DNA of 64,000 bases from Cupriavidus sp. WGlv3. GTDB taxonomy: Bacteria > Pseudomonadota > Gammaproteobacteria > Burkholderiales > Burkholderiaceae. Shown one piece after another: positions 35,696 to 44,206 of this stretch; position 1 is the first letter of the stretch; every line of letters begins with the position of its first letter. The translations under genes and the position numbers were made by a program. The stretch lies in assembly GCF_023952475.1 (NCBI RefSeq), contig NZ_JALHRX010000012.1, positions 62,001-126,000 of the forward strand, read 5' to 3'. Under the pieces are notes generated by a model that saw only the letters and a program-made list of their open reading frames with translations, searched no databases and had not been told where the DNA came from.

Positions 35696-36790
35696 ATGAA
35701 GATGAAACTGTTTGCTGCTGCCGTCGCCGCTCTGGCCGCTGGCGGCGCTTATGCCCAATCGAGCGTAACCCTGTACGGCGTGGCTGACGTCGGTCTCGAA
35801 TACGTCAGCAAGGCCAACGCTGCCGGCGACGATCTGTTCCGCATGTCGTCGGGTAACCAGTCCGGTTCGCGCTGGGGCCTGCGTGGCGTGGAAGACCTGG
35901 GTGGCGGTCTGAAGGGCGTGTTCGTCCTGGAAAGCGGCTTCGACCTGGATGACGGTCGTTCGGCCCAAGGCGGTCGTCTGTTCGGTCGTCAAGCCTACGT
36001 CGGTCTGCAAAGCAACTTCGGTTCGCTGCTGCTGGGCCGTCAACAGACCGCCTTCTACGACTTCGGTCTGATCTATGACCCGATGGCCATCTCGTCGCGC
36101 TACGGTATCCTGGCTCAGGACGCCGCTTTCGCTTCGCGCGCTGACAACACCGTCAAGTACATCGGCAAGTTCGGTGGCCTGACCGCTTCGGCCTTCTACA
36201 GCTTCAACAGCAACGGCCAGGAAGTCGCCGGCGCCTTCCGCCGCGGCCAAGAGTATGGCGCCATGCTGAACTACGCAGCTGGCCCGTTCTCGGTTGGTGC
36301 TGCTTATGACGAAATCCACGGCACGACCACCGGCCCCGCCGCTGCTCCTGTCGACGCAAGCGGTCAGCGTATCCGCCGCGCCACCGTTGGTGCCAACTAC
36401 GCCTTCGGACCGGCCAAGGTCTACGCTGGCTACCGTTGGGCCAAGGCTGCTGACGGCGCGAGCCTGCCGGGCCAAATCGCGACTGCCGAAAACCCGCTGG
36501 GCGTCAACGGTACCTCCAACCTGTACTGGCTGGGTCTGGGTTACCAGCTGACCCCGGCGTTCTCGCTGTCGGGCGCTGCGTACTACCAAGACTTCCGCAA
36601 GAGCGACGCCGATCCGTGGCAGTTCGTCGTGACCGCCGACTACGCGCTGTCGAAGCGTACCGACGTGTACACCTCGCTGTCGTACGCTCTGAACGACAAC
36701 GGTTCGCTGCTGGGCGTGAACGGCTTCAACACCGTCCAAGCCGGCAAGGACCAGTTCGGTGCTGTGGTCGGCCTGCGCCACAAGTTCTAA
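35696..36790 (+). CDS. Gram-negative porin (OmpC/Omp32-like trimeric porin)
   Basis: This 364-residue outer-membrane protein has a signal peptide (MKMKLFAAAVAALAAGGAYAQ, cut after 21). The mature start SSVTLYGVADVGLEYVSKANA is typical of beta-proteobacterial porins. It ends in Phe (GLRHKF), as outer-membrane beta-barrels do. Its codons differ from neighbouring genes, with many GGT, CGT and GCT, the pattern of very highly expressed genes. A promoter lies upstream and a strong terminator follows. Ion selectivity cannot be inferred. Confidence 0.95.
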   Translation: MKMKLFAAAVAALAAGGAYAQSSVTLYGVADVGLEYVSKANAAGDDLFRMSSGNQSGSRWGLRGVEDLGGGLKGVFVLESGFDLDDGRSAQGGRLFGRQAYVGLQSNFGSLLLGRQQTAFYDFGLIYDPMAISSRYGILAQDAAFASRADNTVKYIGKFGGLTASAFYSFNSNGQEVAGAFRRGQEYGAMLNYAAGPFSVGAAYDEIHGTTTGPAAAPVDASGQRIRRATVGANYAFGPAKVYAGYRWAKAADGASLPGQIATAENPLGVNGTSNLYWLGLGYQLTPAFSLSGAAYYQDFRKSDADPWQFVVTADYALSKRTDVYTSLSYALNDNGSLLGVNGFNTVQAGKDQFGAVVGLRHKF

Positions 36791-36829
36791 TCTGACGCGG
36801 GCATCCGCCCGCTGAAGGTTGACTTGAAG

Positions 36830-36866
36830 AACGCCGGCATCCGCAAGGATGCCGGCGTTTTCTTTT
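36830..36866 (+). terminator. Strong terminator after the porin gene
   Basis: A perfect 13-bp stem (36830-36842 with 36847-36859) around a GCAA tetraloop is followed by a T-rich tract. A smaller GCGGGC/GCCCGC hairpin lies just before it at 36797-36812. Confidence 0.93.
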
Positions 36867-37135
36867 GTGCAATCCGAGGCGAGGCAATCGATAGCAAGGC
36901 TGGTGCCTTGCGCTGCGTCCGCGTTGCCGTCAGACCACGGGATTTTTCATTTGGACTCCGTCAGGCAGTGGCACGGTCAAGCCACTCGGAGACTGGCCGC
37001 TAAGCTCAGCACGCTGACGGATCGATCGGAATGGGCTGCCATCGCCAAAGCAACCGTCTTCGTGCCGCTCTGCCGCAGCGGGACGCCAGCGGCTTCCGCT
37101 CTTGGCGCTTCTGCCAACTCACTGACGATGCAGCG
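36867..37135. other. Gene-free stretch between the porin and htrA-like terminators
   Basis: No convincing gene, repeat or motif was found. The open frames in this stretch are short, have no ribosome-binding site and resemble no family I know. Confidence 0.5.
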
Positions 37136-37164
37136 ATAAAAAACCCGCCATCGCTGGCGGGTTT
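37136..37164 (-). terminator. Terminator of the HtrA-like protease gene
   Basis: AAACCCGCC (37141-37149) pairs with GGCGGGTTT (37156-37164). Read on the minus strand the stem ends in a T-run. It lies 31 bases beyond the protease stop codon. Confidence 0.88.
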
Positions 37165-37194
37165 GCTTGCTCCGGTACCGGAAAGGCCTGGGGC

Positions 37195-38388
37195 TTACTC
37201 TTCTTCTTCGAACGGCAGCGAGCGGCGCGGCGGCGGTGGCCGCTTGCCGATGGTGACCGTCAGGTCCGTCGGCTTGCCGCGGCGGATCACCGTCATCTTG
37301 ATGTCCACGCCTGGCTTGAGCTGCGCAATGGCATTGAGAAGTGCCGTGGTGTCCGTGATCGACAAGCCATCCACCTTGGTCAGCACATCGCCCGGCCGCA
37401 CGCCCGCCTTGTCGGCCGGGCCACCCTGAACCACGGCGGCGATCAGTGCGCCTTCCTTGGCATCGAGTCCGAACGACTCGGCGATCTCCGGCGTCATGTC
37501 CTGCGGCTCGACGCCGATCCAGCCACGTGTCACGCTGCCGGTCGAGATAATCGACTCCATCACCTGCTTGGCCGTCGATACCGGAATGGCGAAGCCGATA
37601 CCCAGCGAACCGCCCGAGCGCGAATAGATCGCCGTGTTGATACCCAGCAGGTTGCCCTGCGCATCTACCAGGGCGCCGCCCGAGTTGCCGGGGTTGATCG
37701 CGGCATCGGTCTGGATAAAGTTCTCGAAGGTGTTGATACCCAGGTGGCTGCGGCCAAGTGCGGACACGATGCCCATGGTCACGGTCTGGCCCACGCCGAA
37801 CGGGTTGCCGATGGCCAGCACCACATCGCCGACCTTCACGTTCTCGAGCCGGCCCAGCGTGATCGCCGGCAGATCCTTGAGCGTCACCTTCAGCACGGCC
37901 AGGTCGGTTTCCGGGTCGGAGCCGACCATCTTGGCGTTGGCCTTGCGGCCATCGGTCAGCGCGATCTCGATCTCGTCGGCGCCGTCGACCACGTGGTGGT
38001 TGGTTAGAATGTAACCCTCGGCGCTGACAATAACGCCGGACCCCAGGCTGGAGACCGGCTCCTGCCGCTCGGGCAGGCGGTCGCCGAAGAAGAAGCGGAA
38101 CCACGGATCCTCGGCCTGCGGGTTGGGCGAGCGCTTGTTGCCGTTCTTGCTGGTAAAGATATTGACCACCGCCGGCATGGCCAGCTGGGCGGCTTCGCTG
38201 TATGACCCTTCGGCCGCAGGACCGGACACGTTGGGCACGACCTCCTTGAGCGCCACGATGGGCGAGCCGGATTGGACCGCGACGCGCCCCCTCTGCAGCC
38301 ATTCAGGCTTGAGCGTTGCCACGACGAACCAGACCGCCAGCACGACGGTGACAGCCTGGGCAAAGAACAGCCAAAAGCGCCGCAACAT
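37195..38388 (-). CDS. Membrane-anchored HtrA/DegS-like serine protease
   Basis: This 397-residue protein has an N-terminal membrane anchor (about 5-25), a trypsin-like domain with the triad His132 (NHHVVDG), Asp162 (ETDLAVL) and Ser236 (GNSGG), and a single PDZ domain near residues 280-375. One PDZ plus an uncleaved anchor resembles DegS/AlgW, which sense envelope stress by cutting an anti-sigma factor. Several Burkholderiales annotate this gene as degQ. ATG 38388 is chosen; the frame extends to a TTG at 38418, which is unlikely. The C-terminus is acidic (EEEE). The gene is divergent from the Nif3-like gene. Confidence 0.93.
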   Translation of the reverse strand: MLRRFWLFFAQAVTVVLAVWFVVATLKPEWLQRGRVAVQSGSPIVALKEVVPNVSGPAAEGSYSEAAQLAMPAVVNIFTSKNGNKRSPNPQAEDPWFRFFFGDRLPERQEPVSSLGSGVIVSAEGYILTNHHVVDGADEIEIALTDGRKANAKMVGSDPETDLAVLKVTLKDLPAITLGRLENVKVGDVVLAIGNPFGVGQTVTMGIVSALGRSHLGINTFENFIQTDAAINPGNSGGALVDAQGNLLGINTAIYSRSGGSLGIGFAIPVSTAKQVMESIISTGSVTRGWIGVEPQDMTPEIAESFGLDAKEGALIAAVVQGGPADKAGVRPGDVLTKVDGLSITDTTALLNAIAQLKPGVDIKMTVIRRGKPTDLTVTIGKRPPPPRRSLPFEEEE

Positions 38389-38408
38389 ATTGGAGTTTTG
38401 AGCAGAAA

Positions 38409-39155
38409 ATGAAAACAAAAGAGCTTGAATTGTACTTGAACGACCTGTTGGAAGTTTCCCGCTACAAGGACTATTGTCCCAATGGGCTGCAAGTGCAAGG
38501 TCGCTCGGAGATCACACATGTGGTGACCGGGGTGACGGCAAGCCTGGCGCTGGTCGATGCCGCGGTCGAGGCGGGTGCCGACGCCATCCTCGTGCATCAC
38601 GGTTATTTCTGGAAAAGCGAGGATGCGCGCGTGGTGGGGCAGAAGCATGCGCGCCTGAAGCGCCTGCTCGGGGCCGATATCAATCTGTTCGCCTACCACC
38701 TGCCGCTGGATAATCACCCGGAATTCGGCAATAACGCGCAACTTGGCCTGCAGCTCGGTTTCACGCCCACCGGCCGCTTCAGCGACGACCAGCTGGGCTG
38801 GACCGGCACGCTGCCCGCGCCGATGCCACTTGCCGCGCTGGCTGCGCATGTCGGCGGCGTGCTCGGGCGGGAACCGCTGGTGATCGGCGCGCCCGAGCAG
38901 ATGATCCGCACGGTGGGCTGGTGCACGGGCGGGGCCCAAGGGTATTTCGATGCCGCGGTGGCCGCCGGCGTCGACGCCTATCTGAGCGGAGAAGTCTCGG
39001 AGCAGACCACGCACCTCGCGCGCGAGAGCGGCGTGGCGTATCTGGCAGCGGGCCATCATGCCACCGAGCGCTATGGCATTCGCTCGCTGGGCGAGCATGT
39101 GGCCGAACGCTTCGGCCTGCGCCATACCTTTATTGATATTCCGAATCCGGTGTGA
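38409..39155 (+). CDS. Nif3-like dinuclear metal centre protein (YbgI family)
   Basis: This 248-residue protein is a Nif3/YbgI-type hexameric metal-binding protein. Features are [14 protein letters not shown], the metal-ligand VHHGYFWK and [14 protein letters not shown], and [15 protein letters not shown] near the C-terminus. The family has a GTP cyclohydrolase I-like fold; its function is unsettled. The start lies only 20 bases from the divergent protease start, so the two promoters overlap. Confidence 0.93.
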   Translation: MKTKELELYLNDLLEVSRYKDYCPNGLQVQGRSEITHVVTGVTASLALVDAAVEAGADAILVHHGYFWKSEDARVVGQKHARLKRLLGADINLFAYHLPLDNHPEFGNNAQLGLQLGFTPTGRFSDDQLGWTGTLPAPMPLAALAAHVGGVLGREPLVIGAPEQMIRTVGWCTGGAQGYFDAAVAAGVDAYLSGEVSEQTTHLARESGVAYLAAGHHATERYGIRSLGEHVAERFGLRHTFIDIPNPV

Positions 39156-39168
39156 TCTGACAAAAAGC

Positions 39169-39193
39169 AAAACGGCCCCAGCGGGGCCGTTTT
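39169..39193. terminator. Bidirectional terminator between the Nif3-like gene and mscL
   Basis: An 11-bp perfect stem (AAAACGGCCCC at 39169-39179 with its complement at 39183-39193) with a three-base loop separates two convergent genes and gives T-tracts on both strands. Confidence 0.9.
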
Positions 39194-39209
39194 ATCGTTC
39201 GGGACTCGA

Positions 39210-39635
39210 TCAGCGGGCCTTCAGGCTGTCACGGATTTCACGCAGCAGCGCCACTTCCTCGGGCGGGGCGGCGGGCGGCGGCGCCGGTTCTTCGGCGCGC
39301 ATCCGGTTGAAGGCGCGCACCATCAGAAAGATGATGAAGGCCAGGATGATGAAGTTGACGACGATGGTCAGGAAATTGCCATAGGCAAACACCGGTACGC
39401 CGGCCTTCTTCAGGGCATCGAGCGTGAGCGGTGTCCCGGGAGGGGGATCCGCCAGAGCAATGAACATGCTGGAGAAGTCCAGCTTGCCCACAACACGGCC
39501 CACCAACGGCATGATCAGGTCGTTGACCACCGAATCCACGATCTTGCCGAAGGCCGCGCCAATGATCACACCGACAGCCAGGTCGATGACGTTGCCGCGT
39601 ACGGCGAAGGTTCTGAATTCCGAGATCATGCCCAT
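39210..39635 (-). CDS. mscL: Large-conductance mechanosensitive channel
   Basis: This 141-residue channel releases solutes during osmotic downshock. The N-terminal helix [31 protein letters not shown] matches MscL closely, and a second membrane segment is [25 protein letters not shown]. The ATG is preceded by AAGGAG on the minus strand. It is divergent from petA. Confidence 0.97.
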   Translation of the reverse strand: MGMISEFRTFAVRGNVIDLAVGVIIGAAFGKIVDSVVNDLIMPLVGRVVGKLDFSSMFIALADPPPGTPLTLDALKKAGVPVFAYGNFLTIVVNFIILAFIIFLMVRAFNRMRAEEPAPPPAAPPEEVALLREIRDSLKAR

Positions 39636-39849
39636 GGGGGGTTCTCCTTCTTGTGGCTATGGACGAACGGTTTCAAGCTGGAAGCCTGCCGCATCACTCA
39701 CCGGAAATCAAGCGTGCAGGCGGATTTCCGGGATGCATGTCCGATAATCGCGCGAGGCCGTGGCATTTTCTGCCTATCTAGTGCGCAGGTGTCTAAGGTA
39801 CACTTTATGGTTGACGCAAAATCTAAATTGACTTCCCCTGGGGTTTGGA

Positions 39850-40467
39850 ATGAGTGACCAGCAAGACGTGAAGAGCGTGGATAAAGGTCGCCGCAATTGG
39901 TTGATCGCGACATCCGTCGCTGGCGGCGTCGGAGGCGTAGCGGTAGCGGTTCCTTTCGTCAGTACCTTTGCACCATCAGAGAAGGCCAAGGCCGCGGGTG
40001 CCCCAGTCGAGGCGGATATCGGCGCCCTGAAGCCGGGCGAGATGATGACCGTCGAGTGGCGTGGCAAACCGGTCTGGATCATGCGGCGCACGGAGGAGCA
40101 ACTGGCGTCGCTGAAGAAGACGGACGGCGAAGTGGCCGATCCCAATTCCGATATCCCGTTCACCATGCAGACGCCCGAGTACTGCAAGAACGAAACCCGT
40201 TCGCGTCCCGAGCACAAGGACGTGCTGGTGGTAGTGGGCATCTGTTCCCATCTCGGCTGTTCCCCGTCGGGCCCTTTCGCCCCCGGTGCCAATCCTCAGC
40301 TCGGCACTGATCCCGGTTTCCTCTGCCCCTGCCACGGATCGACCTTTGACCTGGCCGGGCGCGTCTTCAAGAACAAGCCGGCTCCGCAGAATCTCGATGT
40401 TCCCCCCTACCAGTTCCTGTCCGAAAGCAAGATCGTGATCGGCAAGGACGAGAAAGGAGAAGCCTGA
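39850..40467 (+). CDS. petA: Ubiquinol-cytochrome c reductase, Rieske iron-sulfur subunit
   Basis: This 205-residue subunit has a non-cleaved twin-arginine anchor (GRRNWLIATSVAGGVGG, residues about 12-30) and a [2Fe-2S] domain. The cluster boxes are C132-S-H134-LG-C137 and CPCHGS starting at Cys159. The Rieske domain is folded before export by the Tat system, whose genes lie about 5 kb upstream. It is the first gene of the cytochrome bc1 operon, and petB follows two bases after its stop. Confidence 0.97.
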   Translation: MSDQQDVKSVDKGRRNWLIATSVAGGVGGVAVAVPFVSTFAPSEKAKAAGAPVEADIGALKPGEMMTVEWRGKPVWIMRRTEEQLASLKKTDGEVADPNSDIPFTMQTPEYCKNETRSRPEHKDVLVVVGICSHLGCSPSGPFAPGANPQLGTDPGFLCPCHGSTFDLAGRVFKNKPAPQNLDVPPYQFLSESKIVIGKDEKGEA

Positions 40468-40469
40468 TC

Positions 40470-41873
40470 ATGGCGGCCGAAAAACAAGTCAAGACGACCG
40501 GCCTGCTGGGCTGGATCGACGCCCGCTTTCCCGCGACCCAGTTGTGGGAAGACCACCTGTCCCGCTACTACGCGCCGAAGAACTTCAACTTCTGGTATTT
40601 CTTCGGTTCGCTGGCGCTGCTGGTGCTGGTGATCCAGATCGTCACCGGCATCTTCCTGGTGATGAACTACAAGCCCGACGCCACGCTGAACGCGGCCGGC
40701 ATTCCCGTGGCCTTTGCCAGTGTGGAATACATCATGCGCGAAGTCCCGTGGGGCTGGCTGGTGCGCTACATGCATTCAACCGGCGCCTCGGCCTTCTTCG
40801 TCGTGGTCTATCTGCATATGTTCCGCGGGCTGCTGTACGGTTCGTACCGCAAGCCGCGCGAGCTGGTCTGGATCTTCGGCTGCCTGATCTTCCTGTGCCT
40901 GATGGCCGAAGCCTTCATGGGCTACCTGCTGCCATGGGGCCAGATGTCGTACTGGGGCGCCCAGGTGATCGTGAACCTGTTCTCGGCGATTCCGGTGATC
41001 GGCCAGGACCTGTCGCTGTTCATTCGCGGTGACTACGTGGTCAGCGACGCGACCCTGAACCGCTTCTTCTCGTTCCACGTCATCGCCGTGCCGCTGGTGC
41101 TGCTGGCCTTGGTCATTGCCCACATCATCGCGCTGCACGAAGTGGGCTCGAACAACCCGGACGGCGTCGAGATCAAGGCCAAGAAGGACGAAAACGGCAT
41201 CCCGCTGGACGGCATCCCGTTCCACCCGTACTACTCGGTGCATGACACCCTGGGGGTGGCCGGCTTCCTGGTCCTGTTCTCGGCCGTGATCTTCTTCTTC
41301 CCGGAAGTGGGCGGGTATTTCCTTGAACATAACAACTTCTTCCCGGCCGATCCGCTGAAGACCCCGCCGCATATCGCGCCGGTCTGGTACTTCACGCCGT
41401 TCTACTCGATGCTGCGCGCCACCACGTCGAACTTCCTGCCGATCCTGTGGGTGTTCTTCGCGCTGCTGCTCGGCATGGTATTCCTGCGCAGCAAGGATGC
41501 GCGCGTGAAGATCGGCGCCGTCGCCATCGCGGTGATCCTGGCCGTGGGCTTCTACTTCATCGACGCCAAGTTCTGGGGCGTGCTGGTGATGGGCGGCTCG
41601 GTGGTGATCCTGTTCTTCCTGCCGTGGCTGGACTGCTCGCCGGTCAAGTCCATCCGCTATCGTCCCGCTTTCCACAAGACCATCCTGACCGTCTTCGTGG
41701 TGGTGTTCCTGGTGCTCGGCTATCTCGGCGTGCAACCGCCGTCGCCGGTGGGTGAGAAGGTGTCGCAGCTCGGTACGCTGCTGTACTTCGCCTTCTTCCT
41801 GACCATGCCGCTGTGGAGCCGTGTCGGCGAGTTCAAGCCGGTCCCGGAGCGTGTCACGTTCCACCCGCACTGA
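40470..41873 (+). CDS. petB: Cytochrome b subunit of the bc1 complex
   Basis: This 467-residue membrane protein has eight or more membrane segments and the two haem b histidine pairs. Recognisable regions are YWYFFGSLALLVLVIQIVTGIFL-like, MHSTGASAFFVVVYLHMFRG and GYLLPWGQMSYWGAQV. The quinol-oxidation PEWY-type motif appears as APVWYFTPFYSMLR, with PVWY in place of PEWY as in some proteobacteria. It carries electrons between the two quinone sites. The C-terminal helices are longer than in mitochondrial homologues. Confidence 0.97.
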   Translation: MAAEKQVKTTGLLGWIDARFPATQLWEDHLSRYYAPKNFNFWYFFGSLALLVLVIQIVTGIFLVMNYKPDATLNAAGIPVAFASVEYIMREVPWGWLVRYMHSTGASAFFVVVYLHMFRGLLYGSYRKPRELVWIFGCLIFLCLMAEAFMGYLLPWGQMSYWGAQVIVNLFSAIPVIGQDLSLFIRGDYVVSDATLNRFFSFHVIAVPLVLLALVIAHIIALHEVGSNNPDGVEIKAKKDENGIPLDGIPFHPYYSVHDTLGVAGFLVLFSAVIFFFPEVGGYFLEHNNFFPADPLKTPPHIAPVWYFTPFYSMLRATTSNFLPILWVFFALLLGMVFLRSKDARVKIGAVAIAVILAVGFYFIDAKFWGVLVMGGSVVILFFLPWLDCSPVKSIRYRPAFHKTILTVFVVVFLVLGYLGVQPPSPVGEKVSQLGTLLYFAFFLTMPLWSRVGEFKPVPERVTFHPH

Positions 41874-41909
41874 GCGAAGCGAACCCCGACAAGAGCACAA
41901 GGACACAAG

Positions 41910-42653
41910 ATGAAAAAGCTGCTTTCGATCCTCGCGCTGGCCGGCGCCTGCATTGCCGGCGCGCCCGCCATGGCATCCGAGGGGGGCTTCCCCCTCGAGC
42001 CGGCGCCGGTGAACATCGCTGACCTGTCGTCGCTGCAGCGCGGCGCCAAGGTGTTCGTCAACTACTGCCTGAACTGCCACGGTGCATCGATGATGCGCTA
42101 CAACCGGCTCAAGGACATCGGCCTGACCGACGACCAGATCCGCGAGAACCTGCTGTTCACCGGGGATAAGGTGGGCGAGACCATGAACATCGCCATGCAG
42201 CCGAAGGAAGCCAAGGCCTTCTTCGGCGCGCAGCCGCCTGACCTGTCGGTGATCGCGCGCGCCCGTGGCGACGACTGGCTCTACACCTACCTGCGCACGT
42301 TCTACCGCGACGACAGCCGCGCCACCGGCTGGAACAACCTGGTTTTCCCGAGCGTCGGCATGCCGCACGTGCTGTGGGAACTGCAGGGCCAGCGCGCCGC
42401 CAAGTTCACCGAAGTGGAAGAGCATGGCGAGAAGGTGCACAAGTTCGCCGGCTTCGAGCAACTGAGCCCGGGCAAGCTGAGCAAGGTCGAGTACGACCAG
42501 ATGACGGCCGACCTCGTCAGCTTCCTGGACTGGATGGCCGAGCCTGCGCAGAACCACCGCAAGCGCCTGGGCGTCTGGGTGCTGCTGTTCCTGGGCGTAT
42601 TCACCGTGTTCGCCTGGCGCCTTAACGCGGCGTACTGGAAAGACGTGAAGTAA
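41910..42653 (+). CDS. petC: Cytochrome c1 subunit of the bc1 complex
   Basis: This 247-residue cytochrome has a signal peptide (MKKLLSILALAGACIAGAPAMA) and a haem c site C53-LN-C56-H57. A C-terminal membrane anchor (WVLLFLGVFTVFAWRLNAAYW) holds it in the membrane. The axial Met is probably the one in NIAMQPKEA or FPSVGMPHVLW. It completes petABC and is followed by a strong terminator. Confidence 0.97.
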   Translation: MKKLLSILALAGACIAGAPAMASEGGFPLEPAPVNIADLSSLQRGAKVFVNYCLNCHGASMMRYNRLKDIGLTDDQIRENLLFTGDKVGETMNIAMQPKEAKAFFGAQPPDLSVIARARGDDWLYTYLRTFYRDDSRATGWNNLVFPSVGMPHVLWELQGQRAAKFTEVEEHGEKVHKFAGFEQLSPGKLSKVEYDQMTADLVSFLDWMAEPAQNHRKRLGVWVLLFLGVFTVFAWRLNAAYWKDVK

Positions 42654-42689
42654 GCCGTGGCAGGGCCTGATCGGGCCCTGACCAAGAAG

Positions 42690-42738
42690 GCCAGGGGCGG
42701 TCGCTGCGAAAAAGGCAGCGCCGCCCCTGGCTTTTTTT
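42690..42738 (+). terminator. Terminator after petC
   Basis: An 11-bp outer stem (42690-42700 with 42721-42731) and an inner CGCTGC/GCAGCG stem are followed by seven T. A smaller CAGGGCC/GGCCCTG hairpin precedes it at 42661-42680. It separates the pet operon from sspA. Confidence 0.93.
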
Positions 42739-42858
42739 CAGGCGATAGTCATTAAAAGCGACGCATTTGCCACTTATTTGCTTTTCGATAGCCGACTTTG
42801 GCAGAATGGCAGACCTTACTGTCCGACCCTGTTCCGGCTAAGCCCAAGGAATCCAACC

Positions 42859-43470
42859 ATGATGGTGTTGTATTCGGGTACGACTTGCCCGTTTTCCCAA
42901 CGTTGCCGCCTTGTCCTGTTCGAAAAGGGCATGGATTTTGAAATCCGCGACGTCGACCTGTTCAACAAGCCCGAAGATATTTCGGTGATGAACCCGTACG
43001 GCCAGGTGCCCATCCTGGTCGAGCGCGACCTCATCCTGTATGAGTCGAACATCATCAACGAATACATCGACGAGCGCTTCCCGCACCCGCAGCTGATGCC
43101 GGCCGACCCGGTGCAGCGCGCCCGCGCCCGCCTGTTCCTGTTCAACTTCGAAAAGGAACTGTTCACCCATGTCTACACGCTGGAGAACGAAAAGGGCAAG
43201 GCCGCGGAAAAGAACCACGAACGCGCCCGCGCCGCGATCCGCGACCGGCTGACGCAGCTGGCGCCGATCTTCGTCAAGAACAAGTACATGCTGGGCGAAG
43301 AGTTCTCGATGCTCGACGTCGCCATCGCGCCGCTGCTGTGGCGCCTGGACCACTACGGCATCGAGCTGTCGAAGAACGCCGCGCCTCTGCTGAAGTATGC
43401 TGAACGCATTTTCAGCCGTCCCGCGTACATCGAAGCGCTGACCCCGTCCGAAAAGGTGATGCGCCGCTAA
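42859..43470 (+). CDS. sspA: Stringent starvation protein A
   Basis: This 203-residue protein has a glutathione-S-transferase fold (MVLYSGTTCPFSQRCRLVLFEKGMDFEIRDVDLFNKPEDI) that binds RNA polymerase rather than acting on glutathione in E. coli. ATG 42859 is chosen; the frame opens at 42778 within the promoter region. In this lineage sspA and sspB follow the cytochrome bc1 genes, as here. Confidence 0.95.
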   Translation: MMVLYSGTTCPFSQRCRLVLFEKGMDFEIRDVDLFNKPEDISVMNPYGQVPILVERDLILYESNIINEYIDERFPHPQLMPADPVQRARARLFLFNFEKELFTHVYTLENEKGKAAEKNHERARAAIRDRLTQLAPIFVKNKYMLGEEFSMLDVAIAPLLWRLDHYGIELSKNAAPLLKYAERIFSRPAYIEALTPSEKVMRR

Positions 43471-43527
43471 CCGGCACCGGCCCGACGGCATCCGCCCTCG
43501 GGCCATCGCGGCGCCATTGGAAGCACA

Positions 43528-44016
43528 ATGCCTGAAACCTCCACCAAGCCCTACCTGATCCGCGCCATCTACGAGTGGTGCACGGACAACGGCTTTACGC
43601 CGTACATCGCCGTCTTCGTCGACGCCAACACCAACGTGCCGCGCGAGTTCGTCAAGAACAACGAGATCGTGCTGAACGTCAGCTTCGACGCCACCAGCGG
43701 CCTGGACATGGGCAACGAGTGGATCACCTTCAGCGCACGCTTCGGCGGTGTCTCGCGCAAGATCGACGTGCCGGTCGAGAACGTGCTGGCGATCTACGCG
43801 CGCGAGAACGGACAGGGCATGGCCTTCCCGGTCGAACGCAGCGTGCCGGAGACCCAGGCCGCCACCGAACGTGAAAACAACCCGCCGCCCAAGCTCGCCC
43901 CGGTCGAAGCCGAAACCCCGGCAACCACCAGCGACACCGGCCCCGGCGACGACGACACGCCGCCTCCGGTGCCCCGCATCGGCGGCAAGAAGCCTGCACT
44001 GAAAGTGGTGAAGTAA
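43528..44016 (+). CDS. sspB: ClpXP adaptor SspB
   Basis: This 162-residue protein delivers ssrA-tagged substrates to ClpXP. The substrate-binding domain is at residues 1-112 (KPYLIRAIYEWCTDNGFTPYIAVFVD). A flexible acidic linker follows, then a C-terminal GGKKPALKVVK that matches the ClpX-binding tail of E. coli SspB. It is 57 bases after sspA. Confidence 0.95.
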   Translation: MPETSTKPYLIRAIYEWCTDNGFTPYIAVFVDANTNVPREFVKNNEIVLNVSFDATSGLDMGNEWITFSARFGGVSRKIDVPVENVLAIYARENGQGMAFPVERSVPETQAATERENNPPPKLAPVEAETPATTSDTGPGDDDTPPPVPRIGGKKPALKVVK

Positions 44017-44043
44017 GCCATCCCAAAGCCGACCGCAATGAAG

Positions 44044-44049
44044 TAGAAT
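44044..44049 (+). promoter_or_regulatory. Candidate -10 element of the tRNA-Thr gene
   Basis: TAGAAT lies 18 bases before the mature tRNA 5' end, which suits a tRNA promoter. No good -35 is seen at the usual distance. Confidence 0.4.
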
Positions 44050-44067
44050 CGCGGTCTGCATCAATAT

Positions 44068-44143
44068 GCCGGCTTAGCTCATCAGGTAGAGCAGTTGATT
44101 TGTAATCATCAGGTGGCGGGTTCGAGTCCTGCAGCCGGCACCA
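44068..44143 (+). tRNA. tRNA-Thr (anticodon UGU)
   Basis: The 76-base cloverleaf has a perfect 7-bp acceptor stem (GCCGGCT with AGCCGGC), D-stem GCTC/GAGC, anticodon loop TTTGTAA with TGT, a T-stem around TTCGAGT and an encoded CCA end. The anticodon stem has one T-T mismatch (positions 28 and 42 in standard tRNA numbering). It closely resembles E. coli tRNA-Thr(UGU), which reads ACA. Confidence 0.96.
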
Positions 44144-44153
44144 GAATTGAAAG

Positions 44154-44188
44154 ACGGGCTACGCATTGCGTAGCCCGTTTTGTTTTTG
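44154..44188 (+). terminator. Terminator after tRNA-Thr
   Basis: A perfect 11-bp stem (44154-44164 with 44168-44178) with a three-base loop is followed by a T-rich tract. It ends tRNA transcription just before the convergent helicase gene. Confidence 0.92.
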
Positions 44189-44206
44189 GGGTGTCCGAGG
44201 CGTTAT

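Noticed and set aside
36849..37139. Short plus-strand frame between the porin and protease genes
   Set aside because: No ribosome-binding site, no family resemblance, and it lies between two terminators.
40776..42557. Minus-strand frame opposite petB and petC
   Set aside because: Mirror frame of two clear cytochrome genes, rich in His/Arg/Gln with no motif.
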